DNA of 9,083 bases from Hyphomicrobiales bacterium (GTDB lineage: Bacteria; Pseudomonadota; Alphaproteobacteria; Rhizobiales; Beijerinckiaceae). Both the position numbers and the translations under genes were made by a program. The notes under the pieces were generated by a model that did not search any database, was not told where the DNA came from, and worked only from the letters and a program-made list of their open reading frames with translations. Positions 1 through 6,613 of this stretch are shown piece by piece (the stretch's first letter is position 1; each line of letters starts with the position of its first letter). The stretch spans positions 1 to 9,083 of the forward strand of contig JAATEW010000219.1 of NCBI GenBank assembly GCA_015655535.1, read 5' to 3'.

Positions 1-420
1 ATGTTCCATCTGGCGCACCATGTCATAGCCGAGATAGCCGAAGACACCGGCGGCCATCGGCGGAAGCTCTTCGCCCGCGTCGATCCGCGATTCGGCCACG
101 AAGGCCCGCAACGAGTCCAAAGGCGGCGTGTCGCAAGCTTTGAAAGCGGTGCGGTCCTTGAGCGCCTGGCGGTTGATTTCGGCTTTGTCGCCATGCGCAC
201 GCCAAAGCACGTCGGGATCGAGGCCGATCATCGAATAGCGTCCGCGCGCGGTGCCGCCTTCGACGGATTCGAGCAGGAAGACAAGCCCTTGCCGCCCGGC
301 CGAGAGTTTGAGAAAGGCCGAAACCGGCGTCTCGAGATCGGCGATCAGTTTCGTCGAGACGAGGCAGGGCGTGCCCGCCTCGAAGCATTGCGCAAAGAGA
401 TCATAGGGAGGATCGATCAT
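1..420 (-). CDS. trpE: Anthranilate synthase component I, N-terminal part (runs off left edge)
   Basis: Reading the minus strand from the ATG at 420-418 gives about 140 open residues beginning MIDPPYDLFAQCFEAG. They include LVFLLESVEGG, GRYSMIGLDP and, near the edge, GVFGYLGYDMVRQMEH. These are the N-terminal hallmarks of TrpE: the ESVEGG-type segment of the tryptophan-binding feedback site, and the GYLGYD segment. TrpE converts chorismate to anthranilate using ammonia supplied by the TrpG glutaminase, the first step of tryptophan synthesis in the cytoplasm. The catalytic C-terminal chorismate-binding domain lies outside the window. The start is 8 bases after the ppiD stop, so the two are probably cotranscribed. 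A TTG at 432-430 is in frame, but the ATG matches the expected N-terminus better. No strong ribosome binding site is visible, so translational coupling to ppiD is likely. Confidence 0.9.
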   Translation of the reverse strand, partial: MIDPPYDLFAQCFEAGTPCLVSTKLIADLETPVSAFLKLSAGRQGLVFLLESVEGGTARGRYSMIGLDPDVLWRAHGDKAEINRQALKDRTAFKACDTPPLDSLRAFVAESRIDAGEELPPMAAGVFGYLGYDMVRQMEH

Positions 421-428
421 CGCCGCCG

Positions 429-2336
429 TCAATAATTGGCGGCGGCGCCGGAGGCCGCGCGCAGCGCCTGATTATTGACGCTCACGCCGAGATCCTTTTG
501 CAACTGGGTGACATATTCGCCCAAGATTTCGTTGGTCAGGCTTCCCTTCACCTGATCGACCAGTTTCTTCAACTCTGGGTCTTGCTCGTTCAAGGGCGGC
601 ACTGTGGAGTCCAGCACTTGAAACACGATCCGGCCGTCGCCGTCGGCGGCCGATTCGGCGCCTTTGACGGGCACGTTGAAGATCTGAACGATCGCCGGCT
701 CCGGCAGGCCGGCGGCGCCGCCGCGCTTGACGTCATTTGCATGTTTGACCTCGAGATTGCCATCGGCGGCGGCGAGGTCGGCGAGCGTTTCGCCCGCTGC
801 GATCTTCTTGATCCAATCCGCGGCTTTCGCGGAAAGATGCTTCGCGGCTTCGTCCGCCATCCAGGCCTTTTCGACCTCGGGCCTCACCTCCTCGAATGTC
901 CGCTGATGCGCCGGATCGATGCCGGCGACCTCGTACCAGATCGTTCCGCCATCAGGCGTCGACAGCGTATCATTGTCGACGCCGACATCCGACGCGAAGG
1001 CCGCTTTGACCAATGCCAGGCTGTTTGGAAGATCGGGCACCGGAAAGCCCGTCTTGTCATGCGCCAGCGAATCGATCGCGTCGATGACGCGGGGCTCAAG
1101 GCCGACACCCTTGGCGGCCTCTGTCAATGATTTGCCGGAGGCGCGCTGATCCTCGATCTCATCGTGCAGCCGGTTCATCTCGCGCCTTGCGCGCACGACT
1201 TGAAGCTCCTGCTTGATCGCCCCGGCGACGGCGGAAAAAGGCAGCGTCGACGCCGGCTCGATCTTGCTCACGCGCAAGAGCACGGGGCCGAACTGGCCTT
1301 TGACCGGAGAGCTCACCTGGCCTTCCGGCAAAGAGAAAGCGGCATCCGCTACGGCTTTGTCGACCAGGGTATCTTTCGTCACCGTGCCGAGACTGGCGTC
1401 CTGCGGCGTCAGGCTGCGTCCCGCGAGGAGATCGTCAAAACTCTTGCCGGCGTCGATTTCAGCCCGCGCCGCCTGGGCCTGGACTTCATCGGCATAGGGG
1501 ATCTGTTCGATCGTGCGCTTTTCCGGCGTCTCATATCTTTGAGCTTTGACCTCGTCATAGCGCTTTTGCGCATCTTCCTCGGAGACCATCTGCGTCTCGG
1601 CCAGTTTGGCAGGGGTGAGGGCCAAAACCACAAGGTTGCGATATTCGGGCGTCCGATAGGACTGCTGGCGCGCCTTATAATAGGTTTCAAGCACATCCTG
1701 GCTCGGCGGCGCGATGTCGCCCGCGGCCGTCGCCGGCAGCACGACGTAATCGATACTGCGAGTCTCGCTTTGGAAGCGATGAAGCGCTTCGACCATTGCC
1801 TTCGGAACGTCGAGATCCGCGCTCACCGCGTCGGCGATCTGCCGCCGCAGATAGACCCCGCGCTGGTCGGCGACGAAGCTGCGTTCGGTAAATCCGTTCT
1901 CGCGCAAAAGCCCGTCGAATTTGAGCTTGTCGAAGCGCCCGGCGGCATCCTTGAAGGCATCGTCATTGACGATCGTCTTGGCGATCTGCTGATCGGAAAT
2001 GGCCAGATCGAGCGCGCGGGCCTTCTGGTCGAGCGCCGCCTCGCTGATGAGGCGCGACAGGATCTGACCGTCGAGGCCGAAGGCATGCGCTTCGTCATTG
2101 GTGACGGCGCGGCGCAATTGCCGTTGCAGGCGCTGCAATTCGGTTTGATAGGCATACCGATAGGCATCGGCCGAAATATTGGTCCCGCCGACCTTCGCCA
2201 GATCATTGGCGCCAAAGCCTCGGAAAATGTCGCCTATTCCCCAGACGACGAAACTTAAAATGATGAAACCCATCACGATGGTCATGATGGCGCGTCCGAG
2301 CCAGGTTTGCGTGGCGGCGCGCATGCTGTCGAGCAT
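429..2336 (-). CDS. ppiD: PpiD-type periplasmic folding factor (SurA-N / parvulin-like domain protein)
   Basis: A 635-residue protein with the PpiD layout. It has a short cytoplasmic N-terminus, one membrane helix at about residues 17-35 (IMTIVMGFIILSFVVWGIG), a helical SurA-N-like chaperone region at about 40-200, a parvulin-like domain at about 272-358, and a helical C-terminal region. PpiD is anchored in the inner membrane near the SecYEG exit and helps fold exported proteins in the periplasm. The parvulin part is weakly conserved: the usual GGDLGW segment reads ASLGTVTKD (314-322), and the QFGYHI segment reads QFGPVLLRV (348-356). It may therefore act as a chaperone rather than an isomerase, which is inference. 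The ATG at 2336 is preceded by GGAG at 2350-2347 with 10 bases spacing; Met5 is a less likely alternative. trpE follows after 8 bases. Confidence 0.88.
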   Translation of the reverse strand: MLDSMRAATQTWLGRAIMTIVMGFIILSFVVWGIGDIFRGFGANDLAKVGGTNISADAYRYAYQTELQRLQRQLRRAVTNDEAHAFGLDGQILSRLISEAALDQKARALDLAISDQQIAKTIVNDDAFKDAAGRFDKLKFDGLLRENGFTERSFVADQRGVYLRRQIADAVSADLDVPKAMVEALHRFQSETRSIDYVVLPATAAGDIAPPSQDVLETYYKARQQSYRTPEYRNLVVLALTPAKLAETQMVSEEDAQKRYDEVKAQRYETPEKRTIEQIPYADEVQAQAARAEIDAGKSFDDLLAGRSLTPQDASLGTVTKDTLVDKAVADAAFSLPEGQVSSPVKGQFGPVLLRVSKIEPASTLPFSAVAGAIKQELQVVRARREMNRLHDEIEDQRASGKSLTEAAKGVGLEPRVIDAIDSLAHDKTGFPVPDLPNSLALVKAAFASDVGVDNDTLSTPDGGTIWYEVAGIDPAHQRTFEEVRPEVEKAWMADEAAKHLSAKAADWIKKIAAGETLADLAAADGNLEVKHANDVKRGGAAGLPEPAIVQIFNVPVKGAESAADGDGRIVFQVLDSTVPPLNEQDPELKKLVDQVKGSLTNEILGEYVTQLQKDLGVSVNNQALRAASGAAANY

Positions 2337-2383
2337 GAAGGCTGATCTCCAGTGACGGGATAGGTTTGCGGCAATCGAACCAG

Positions 2384-2412
2384 ACTATAGGAAGCGGCTT
2401 ATGCGCCCGCAA
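2384..2412 (-). promoter_or_regulatory. Candidate sigma-70 promoter for ppiD-trpE
   Basis: On the minus strand TTGCGG (2412-2407) is separated by exactly 17 bases from TATAGT (2389-2384). This is a good match to the vegetative promoter of alphaproteobacteria. Transcription would begin near 2377, leaving a leader of about 40 bases before the ppiD ATG at 2336. It is identified by pattern and position only. Confidence 0.6.
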
Positions 2413-2502
2413 CTCGCGGCCTGTCGAGAGCCCCCGATTTTGCGTCTCGCCGAATCCGATGTTAGAGCATAGGTTGTGGTAAAGCTGCCGGCCAGCAACC
2501 AT

Positions 2503-2531
2503 TTGATCCAATTATGAGTTTACCCTATGGC
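2503..2531 (+). promoter_or_regulatory. Candidate promoter for tpiA
   Basis: TTGATC (2503-2508), a 17-base spacer, then TATGGC (2526-2531), about 100 bases before the tpiA ATG. The -35 is fair and the -10 is partial. It is the best plus-strand candidate in the divergent ppiD/tpiA spacer (2337-2630), which otherwise shows no gene and no RNA I can recognise. Confidence 0.4.
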
Positions 2532-2630
2532 CGATAGGACGCCGGTTGCGGCGCCTGTTCATCCTTTCCGGCATGAAGGCGTCCTCGACTGCTCTTGTGT
2601 CGCCCGCGCCGCGCGCCTCAGGACGTTTGA

Positions 2631-3386
2631 ATGACGGATGGTTTGGTACCGCTCATCGCGGGAAATTGGAAGATGAACGGTCTGCGCCGGGATCTCGACG
2701 AGCTTCGCGCCATTGCGCGGGCGGCCGGGGCAGGCGCAGGCCCGCGCCCTGAAATCCTGATCTGTCCTCCGGCGACTCTGCTCATGGCGGCGGCTGAAAT
2801 CTGCGCGGATAGTCCGGTCCGCTTGGGCGGCCAGGATTGCCATAGCGAAGCAAATGGCATGCATACCGGCGATCTCTCGGCTGAGATGCTGGCCGATGCC
2901 GGCGCCGCTTACGTCATTCTCGGCCATTCCGAGCGGCGCGCCGAACATGGCGAAACCAGCGAAACAGTCCGGATCAAGGCGCATGCGGCGCTCCGCGCCG
3001 GGCTCACACCGATCATTTGCGTCGGCGAGACGCGGGCGGAACGTGACGCAGGTGAAGCTTCGTCCCTGGTCGCGGCCCAATTGAAGGCCTCGATTCCGCC
3101 GCATCCGGGCCCAGCGCTTGTCGTCGCTTACGAGCCCGTCTGGGCGATCGGCACCGGTCACACGCCGACACCAACGGAAGTCGCGGAGATGCATGCCTTT
3201 ATCCGGGCTGAACTTGCCGCCGATCTCGGGGACCGGGCGGCCCGCGTGAGGCTTCTTTACGGAGGGTCGGTGCGTCCGGAAAATGTGACGGAATGGGCTG
3301 CCATCGATAATGTGAATGGGGTTCTCGTCGGGGGCGCGAGCCTCAAAAGCGCCGACTTCATGCAGATTGTAAGCGCCTTCGAGTAG
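2631..3386 (+). CDS. tpiA: Triosephosphate isomerase
   Basis: A 251-residue TIM-barrel enzyme interconverting dihydroxyacetone phosphate and glyceraldehyde 3-phosphate in cytosolic glycolysis and gluconeogenesis. All catalytic elements are visible: N12 and K14 in GNWKMNG, H99 in ILGHSERR, the general base E168 in AYEPVWAIGTG, the flexible loop 6 at 169-176, and the phosphate-binding YGGSV at 210-214. The length is that of the family. AGGA at 2620-2623 lies 7 bases before the ATG and supports this start; an ATG at 2638 is out of frame. The gene is divergent from ppiD and followed 118 bases later by secG, an arrangement common in alphaproteobacteria. Confidence 0.98.
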   Translation: MTDGLVPLIAGNWKMNGLRRDLDELRAIARAAGAGAGPRPEILICPPATLLMAAAEICADSPVRLGGQDCHSEANGMHTGDLSAEMLADAGAAYVILGHSERRAEHGETSETVRIKAHAALRAGLTPIICVGETRAERDAGEASSLVAAQLKASIPPHPGPALVVAYEPVWAIGTGHTPTPTEVAEMHAFIRAELAADLGDRAARVRLLYGGSVRPENVTEWAAIDNVNGVLVGGASLKSADFMQIVSAFE

Positions 3387-3398
3387 GCCCCTGCCAAT

Positions 3399-3422
3399 AA
3401 GCCCTTGCCGCCAAGCCCTTGC
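3399..3422. repeat. Short tandem-like direct repeat in tpiA-secG spacer
   Basis: AAGCCCTTGC occurs at 3399-3408 and again at 3413-3422, a period of 14 bases with two complete copies. It lies just after the tpiA stop. The second copy also forms part of a weak interrupted stem (CGCCA 3409-3413 with TGGCG 3431-3435). It may be chance or replication slippage; no function is assigned. Confidence 0.35.
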
Positions 3423-3504
3423 GCTTTCGCTGGCGGACCCTAGCTTTTGCCGAAAGAAAGATGATAGAAGCCCGCTTTCCCCTCCGGAGCCGATAAGTCC
3501 CCAC

Positions 3505-3894
3505 ATGCAGACCGTTTTGATCGTCATCCACCTCATGGTCGTCATCGCGCTCGTGGCCCTGGTGCTGCTGCAGCGCTCGGAGGGCGGCGCCTTGGGGGTC
3601 GGCGGCGGCAGCGGCTTTATGACGGGGCGCGGACAGGCCAATGTGTTGACGCGCGCGACGGCCATTTTGGCAGCCTTGTTTTTTGCGACCAGCCTGGCCT
3701 TGACACTTCTGGCCAATTGGAACCGCGCGCCCAAGTCGATTTTGGAAGGCGTGACCCCGCCGGTCAGCACAACGGCGCCTGCTGGCACCGGCAGCGTGCT
3801 GGACGATTTGAAGAAAATCGAAGAGGAGCGGCAGAAGCAGGCGCCTCAGGCACCGGAGGCCCCCGCCGCCCCGGAAGTGCCGCGCTCGCAATAA
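3505..3894 (+). CDS. secG: Preprotein translocase subunit SecG
   Basis: A 129-residue inner-membrane protein, the small non-essential subunit of the SecYEG translocon that assists SecA-driven export. It shows two membrane helices (about 2-22 and 53-71). Between them is the diagnostic SecG loop, LLQRSEGGALGVGGGSGF at 21-38 followed by MTGRGQANVLTRAT. The hydrophilic tail (about 73-129) is rich in Pro, Ala, Glu, Lys and Gln, as is usual for alphaproteobacterial SecG and longer than the E. coli tail. The start ATG fits the beginning of helix 1. A GGAG at 3486-3489 is 15 bases away, longer than ideal. It follows tpiA by 118 bases and may be cotranscribed with it; no convincing separate promoter was seen. 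Confidence 0.95.
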   Translation: MQTVLIVIHLMVVIALVALVLLQRSEGGALGVGGGSGFMTGRGQANVLTRATAILAALFFATSLALTLLANWNRAPKSILEGVTPPVSTTAPAGTGSVLDDLKKIEEERQKQAPQAPEAPAAPEVPRSQ

Positions 3895-3977
3895 GCGAGT
3901 GCGCAGGGTCATTCTATCGTCCGAGAATTTGGCTAGCGTCGCCGTGCAATCGCTTTTATGAAAGCTTTGGCTTTGCC

Positions 3978-3998
3978 CGCTGGCTCAGTGGACCAGCG
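3978..3998 (+). other. Small inverted repeat upstream of the HdeA-like gene
   Basis: CGCTGG (3978-3983) and CCAGCG (3993-3998) can form a 6-bp stem with a 9-base loop. It ends 9 bases before the GGAGG ribosome binding site of the next gene. It may shape the leader or end transcription from secG, but there is no T run. The spacer 3895-4017 holds no other feature I can support. Confidence 0.3.
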
Positions 3999-4017
3999 TG
4001 AAAATTTGGGAGGGATT

Positions 4018-4323
4018 ATGAAGGCGTCTCACATTGTTTTGGGTTTTGCCGCGGCTTTCCTGTGTCAGGCCGCCACCGCGACTCTCGCTCAGGCCGACGT
4101 GCTCGATCTCGGTACGGTCAAGTGCAAGGATTTTCTGAACAGCAGCAAGGAAGAGATCGGCTATACGCTCGCCTGGATCGACGGATATTATATGGACGAG
4201 GATGCCGCGGCGATCATCGACTTCGACAAGCTGAAGACCAATTCCGGCAAGCTCGGCGCCTATTGCGGCGAACATCCCGAGGTGGGGGTCGGCACGGCGG
4301 CCGAAGAGCTTTTCGGGAAATAA
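4018..4323 (+). CDS. Exported HdeA/HdeB-like small protein
   Basis: A 101-residue protein with a clear signal peptide: MK then a hydrophobic stretch, with likely cleavage after AQA at 24-26. The mature protein of about 75 residues starts DVLDLGTVKCKDFL. Two cysteines, C36 in VKCKDF and C83 in AYCGEHP, sit where HdeA-family periplasmic acid-stress chaperones have their single disulfide. The GYTLAWIDGYY segment (48-58) also fits the HdeA core. HdeA of enteric bacteria unfolds at low pH and binds denatured periplasmic proteins; whether this homologue does so is unknown. The ATG at 4018 is preferred over the in-frame ATG at 3958 because GGAGG (4009-4013) lies directly before it and the signal peptide then starts correctly. 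C16 is not in a lipobox. It stands alone between secG and pyrG. Confidence 0.8.
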   Translation: MKASHIVLGFAAAFLCQAATATLAQADVLDLGTVKCKDFLNSSKEEIGYTLAWIDGYYMDEDAAAIIDFDKLKTNSGKLGAYCGEHPEVGVGTAAEELFGK

Positions 4324-4351
4324 CGCGAAATCAGCCGTGCCGCGGCGTGAA

Positions 4352-4398
4352 TTGAGCTCGTCTCCGGTCGAACCAGCGCGGACCGGAGGCGGGTTCGG
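4352..4398 (+). terminator. Long plus-strand RNA hairpin between the HdeA-like gene and pyrG
   Basis: Positions 4352-4369 pair without a gap with 4381-4398: 18 consecutive pairs, of which 5 are G-U, and an 11-base loop. The core CTCCGGTC/GACCGGAG (4362-4369 with 4381-4388) is perfect. The G-U pairs become A-C mismatches on the minus strand, so the full structure exists only in plus-strand RNA. It starts 28 bases after the HdeA-like stop. No T run follows (ACGAAAAACC), so it may be a terminator of the type without U-tract, an mRNA 3'-end stabiliser, or a pyrG leader element. The call as terminator is tentative. Confidence 0.5.
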
Positions 4399-4410
4399 AC
4401 GAAAAACCTA

Positions 4411-4439
4411 TTGTGGATGAGACCGGCCTGCCATCTTTA
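4411..4439 (+). promoter_or_regulatory. Candidate promoter for pyrG
   Basis: TTGTGG (4411-4416), 17 bases, then TCTTTA (4434-4439). The -35 is typical of alphaproteobacteria and the -10 is weak. Transcription would start about 35 bases before the pyrG ATG and would exclude the upstream hairpin from the pyrG message. Pattern only. Confidence 0.3.
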
Positions 4440-4481
4440 GGGCTCCCCAAAGCGCGGAAAACAGGATAGACCTCAAAGCCC

Positions 4482-6110
4482 ATGGCGCGGTATATTTTCA
4501 TCACCGGCGGCGTGGTCTCATCCCTGGGCAAAGGTTTGGCATCCGCTGCGCTGGCAGCACTCTTGCAGGCGCGAGGCTATACAGTCCGCCTGCGCAAGCT
4601 CGATCCCTATCTGAACGTCGATCCGGGGACGATGAGTCCCTATCAGCACGGCGAAGTGTTCGTCACCGACGACGGCGCCGAGACCGACCTCGATCTCGGC
4701 CATTACGAGCGCTTCACCGGCCGTCCGGCCGAGCGCACGGACAATATCACCACCGGGCGCATATATCAGGACATCATCAACAAGGAGCGGCGCGGCGACT
4801 TTCTCGGCGCGACGATCCAGGTCATTCCGCATGTCACCAATGCCATTAAGGAATTCATCCTCGCCGGCAACGAGACCGTCGATTTCGTCCTGGTCGAGAT
4901 CGGCGGCACGGTCGGCGATATCGAAGGCCTGCCTTTCTTCGAGGCGATTCGCCAGCTCGGCAATGACCTGCCGCGCCATCATGCGGTCTATGTCCATCTG
5001 ACGCTTTTGCCTTTCATTCCAAGCGCCGGCGAACTCAAGACCAAGCCGACGCAGCATTCGGTGAAGGAATTACGCTCGATCGGCATTCAGCCGGACATTC
5101 TTCTCTGCCGGACAGAGCGCGAGATTCCGGCGGAAGAACGCCGCAAGCTCGCGCTCTTCTGCAATGTGCGTGAAAGCGCGGTGATCGAAGCCCGCGATGT
5201 CGCTTCCATCTACGATGCACCGCGCGCCTATCATGCGGCGGGTCTCGACAAGGAAGTTCTGGCCGCGTTCGAGATCGAGCCCGCGCCGAAGCCCGACATG
5301 AGCCGCTGGAATGCCGTGACCGAGCGCGTGCATAACCCCGAGGGCGAAGTCACGATTGCCATCGTCGGCAAATATACGGGCCTCAAGGACGCCTATAAGT
5401 CGCTGATCGAGGCGCTGGGCCATGGCGGCCTTGCCAATCATGTGCGCGGCAAGCTCGATTGGATCGAGTCGGAAGTGTTCGAAAGCGACGATCCTTCCGC
5501 TTATTTGGAGGACGTCAACGGCATTCTCGTGCCGGGCGGCTTCGGACAGCGAGGCGCGGAAGGAAAGATTCTCGCGGCGCGTTTCGCCCGCCAGCGCAAG
5601 GTGCCCTATTTCGGCATTTGTTTCGGCATGCAGATGGCGGTCATCGAGGCGGCGCGTTCGCTTGCCGGCATAGCGGATGCCAATTCGACGGAATTCGGCC
5701 CGACGCGCGAACCCGTCATCGGTCTGATGACGGAATGGATGCGCGGCAACGAGCTGCAGATCCGCGCGAGCGAGGGCGATCTCGGCGGCACCATGCGGCT
5801 TGGCGCCTACGCGGCGCATCTGAGCAAAGGCTCGAAGATCGCCGAAATCTACGGCACGACGGATATTTCCGAGCGCCACCGGCATCGCTATGAAGTGAAC
5901 ACGGCTTATCGCGAGCGGCTGGAAGAAAAAGGTCTGATCTTCGCCGGCATGTCGCCCGACGGTCTTTTGCCGGAAACGATCGAGGCCAAGGACCATCCCT
6001 GGTTCATCGGCGTGCAATATCATCCGGAATTGAAATCGCGCCCCTTCGCGCCGCATCCTTTATTTGCAAGTTTTATCGCCGCGGCCGTGGAGCAGAGCCG
6101 GCTGGTTTAG
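4482..6110 (+). CDS. pyrG: CTP synthase (glutamine-hydrolysing)
   Basis: A 542-residue cytosolic enzyme making CTP from UTP, ATP and glutamine, the last step of de novo pyrimidine nucleotide synthesis. The N-terminal synthetase domain (about 1-266) starts with the P-loop-like ITGGVVSSLGKGLAS (K17). It continues with KLDPYLNVDPGTMSP and the EIGGTVGDIEGLPF segment at 139-152. The C-terminal class I glutamine amidotransferase domain (about 290-540) carries C380 in YFGICFGMQ, and H514 and E516 in QYHPE, completing the Cys-His-Glu triad. Length and motifs are those of a complete functional family member. The ATG fits the conserved N-terminus. The nearest AGGA (4463-4466) is 15 bases away, rather far. 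In many alphaproteobacteria kdsA and eno follow pyrG; here a DUF350 operon follows after 92 bases. Confidence 0.98.
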   Translation: MARYIFITGGVVSSLGKGLASAALAALLQARGYTVRLRKLDPYLNVDPGTMSPYQHGEVFVTDDGAETDLDLGHYERFTGRPAERTDNITTGRIYQDIINKERRGDFLGATIQVIPHVTNAIKEFILAGNETVDFVLVEIGGTVGDIEGLPFFEAIRQLGNDLPRHHAVYVHLTLLPFIPSAGELKTKPTQHSVKELRSIGIQPDILLCRTEREIPAEERRKLALFCNVRESAVIEARDVASIYDAPRAYHAAGLDKEVLAAFEIEPAPKPDMSRWNAVTERVHNPEGEVTIAIVGKYTGLKDAYKSLIEALGHGGLANHVRGKLDWIESEVFESDDPSAYLEDVNGILVPGGFGQRGAEGKILAARFARQRKVPYFGICFGMQMAVIEAARSLAGIADANSTEFGPTREPVIGLMTEWMRGNELQIRASEGDLGGTMRLGAYAAHLSKGSKIAEIYGTTDISERHRHRYEVNTAYRERLEEKGLIFAGMSPDGLLPETIEAKDHPWFIGVQYHPELKSRPFAPHPLFASFIAAAVEQSRLV

Positions 6111-6169
6111 GCGTAGGTGTCTATTCACACAGCGCAGTTTTGCTTTCGCGTTTATTTGAGTTCCACACC

Positions 6170-6185
6170 CGGATTTGAAAATCCG
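6170..6185 (+). other. Short perfect palindrome in the leader of the DUF350 operon
   Basis: CGGATTT and AAATCCG flank two bases (GA), giving a 6-bp stem with a TGAA tetraloop or a dyad for a DNA-binding protein. It lies 17 bases before the ATG at 6203 and just upstream of the GGAAA ribosome binding site at 6191-6195. It could modulate translation initiation or serve as an operator. There is no T run to make it a terminator for pyrG. Confidence 0.35.
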
Positions 6186-6202
6186 CGCGCGGAAACTGTC
6201 TT

Positions 6203-6610
6203 ATGGTCATTCATTCGCTTTCTGGCCTCCCGGCCTTCGCCGCTTATTTCGCGACGGCTGTAGCGTTCTGCATCCTCTATCTCGTCGTCTATATGCGCAT
6301 CACGCCGCACGACGAATATGATCTGATCGTCAAGGAGCACAATGCCTCGGCTGCTCTGGCCCTTGGCTTGAGCCTCGTCGGCTTCGCGATCGCTTTGGCG
6401 AGTGCGATCCTTCATTCCGTGAATATTCTTGATTGCATCATCTGGGGCATCGTCGCCCTCGTCGTGCAGATCATCGCCTATTATCTGGCGCGACTGGCGC
6501 ATCCCCAAATTTCGGAAGCCATTCGGCAGAATGCCATGGCGAGCGCGCTCTGGCTGGGCTTCGTCTCGGTCGCCGCTGGCATCCTCAGCGCCGTTTGCAT
6601 GAGCCCATGA
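6203..6610 (+). CDS. DUF350 family membrane protein (YjfL-like)
   Basis: A 135-residue inner-membrane protein with four predicted helices (about 9-30, 50-70, 76-96 and 112-132), typical of DUF350/UPF0719. The family's internal duplication is visible. The segment after helix 1, KEHNASAALALGLSLVGF (44-61), is echoed after helix 3 by EAIRQNAMASALWLGFVS (105-122), each with a conserved Asn (N47, N110) entering the next helix. E. coli YjfL is the relevant homologue. The biochemical role of the family is not established; a channel-like or membrane-sensing role has been suggested. It is the first gene of a three-gene unit: the next start is 3 bases after its stop, and the third gene is a glutathionylspermidine-synthase-like ligase, a recurrent partner. 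GGAAA at 6191-6195 supports the start. Confidence 0.85.
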   Translation: MVIHSLSGLPAFAAYFATAVAFCILYLVVYMRITPHDEYDLIVKEHNASAALALGLSLVGFAIALASAILHSVNILDCIIWGIVALVVQIIAYYLARLAHPQISEAIRQNAMASALWLGFVSVAAGILSAVCMSP

Positions 6611-6613
6611 GTC

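Noticed and set aside
1..435. Plus-strand open frame at the left edge
   Set aside because: The other strand encodes a clear TrpE N-terminus in a different frame.
1164..2258. Long plus-strand open frame of 364 codons
   Set aside because: It is wholly antisense to ppiD, whose protein is family-like. The antisense product shows no recognisable family and is explained by GC-rich codon use.
2559..3788. Minus-strand open frame of 409 codons across tpiA and secG
   Set aside because: It lies opposite two certain genes and the spacer between them; the product is Arg-rich and family-less.
3975..4000. tRNA-like stretch with GGCTCAGTGG resembling a D-arm
   Set aside because: No anticodon arm, T-arm (GGTTCGAATC type) or acceptor pairing follows; it is better explained as a small 6-bp hairpin before the HdeA-like gene.
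3958..4017. Upstream in-frame ATG giving a 20-residue extension of the HdeA-like protein
   Set aside because: The extension would bury the signal peptide and has no ribosome binding site, while GGAGG lies directly before the ATG at 4018.
5070..6056. Minus-strand open frame of 328 codons opposite pyrG
   Set aside because: Antisense shadow of the highly conserved CTP synthase gene.
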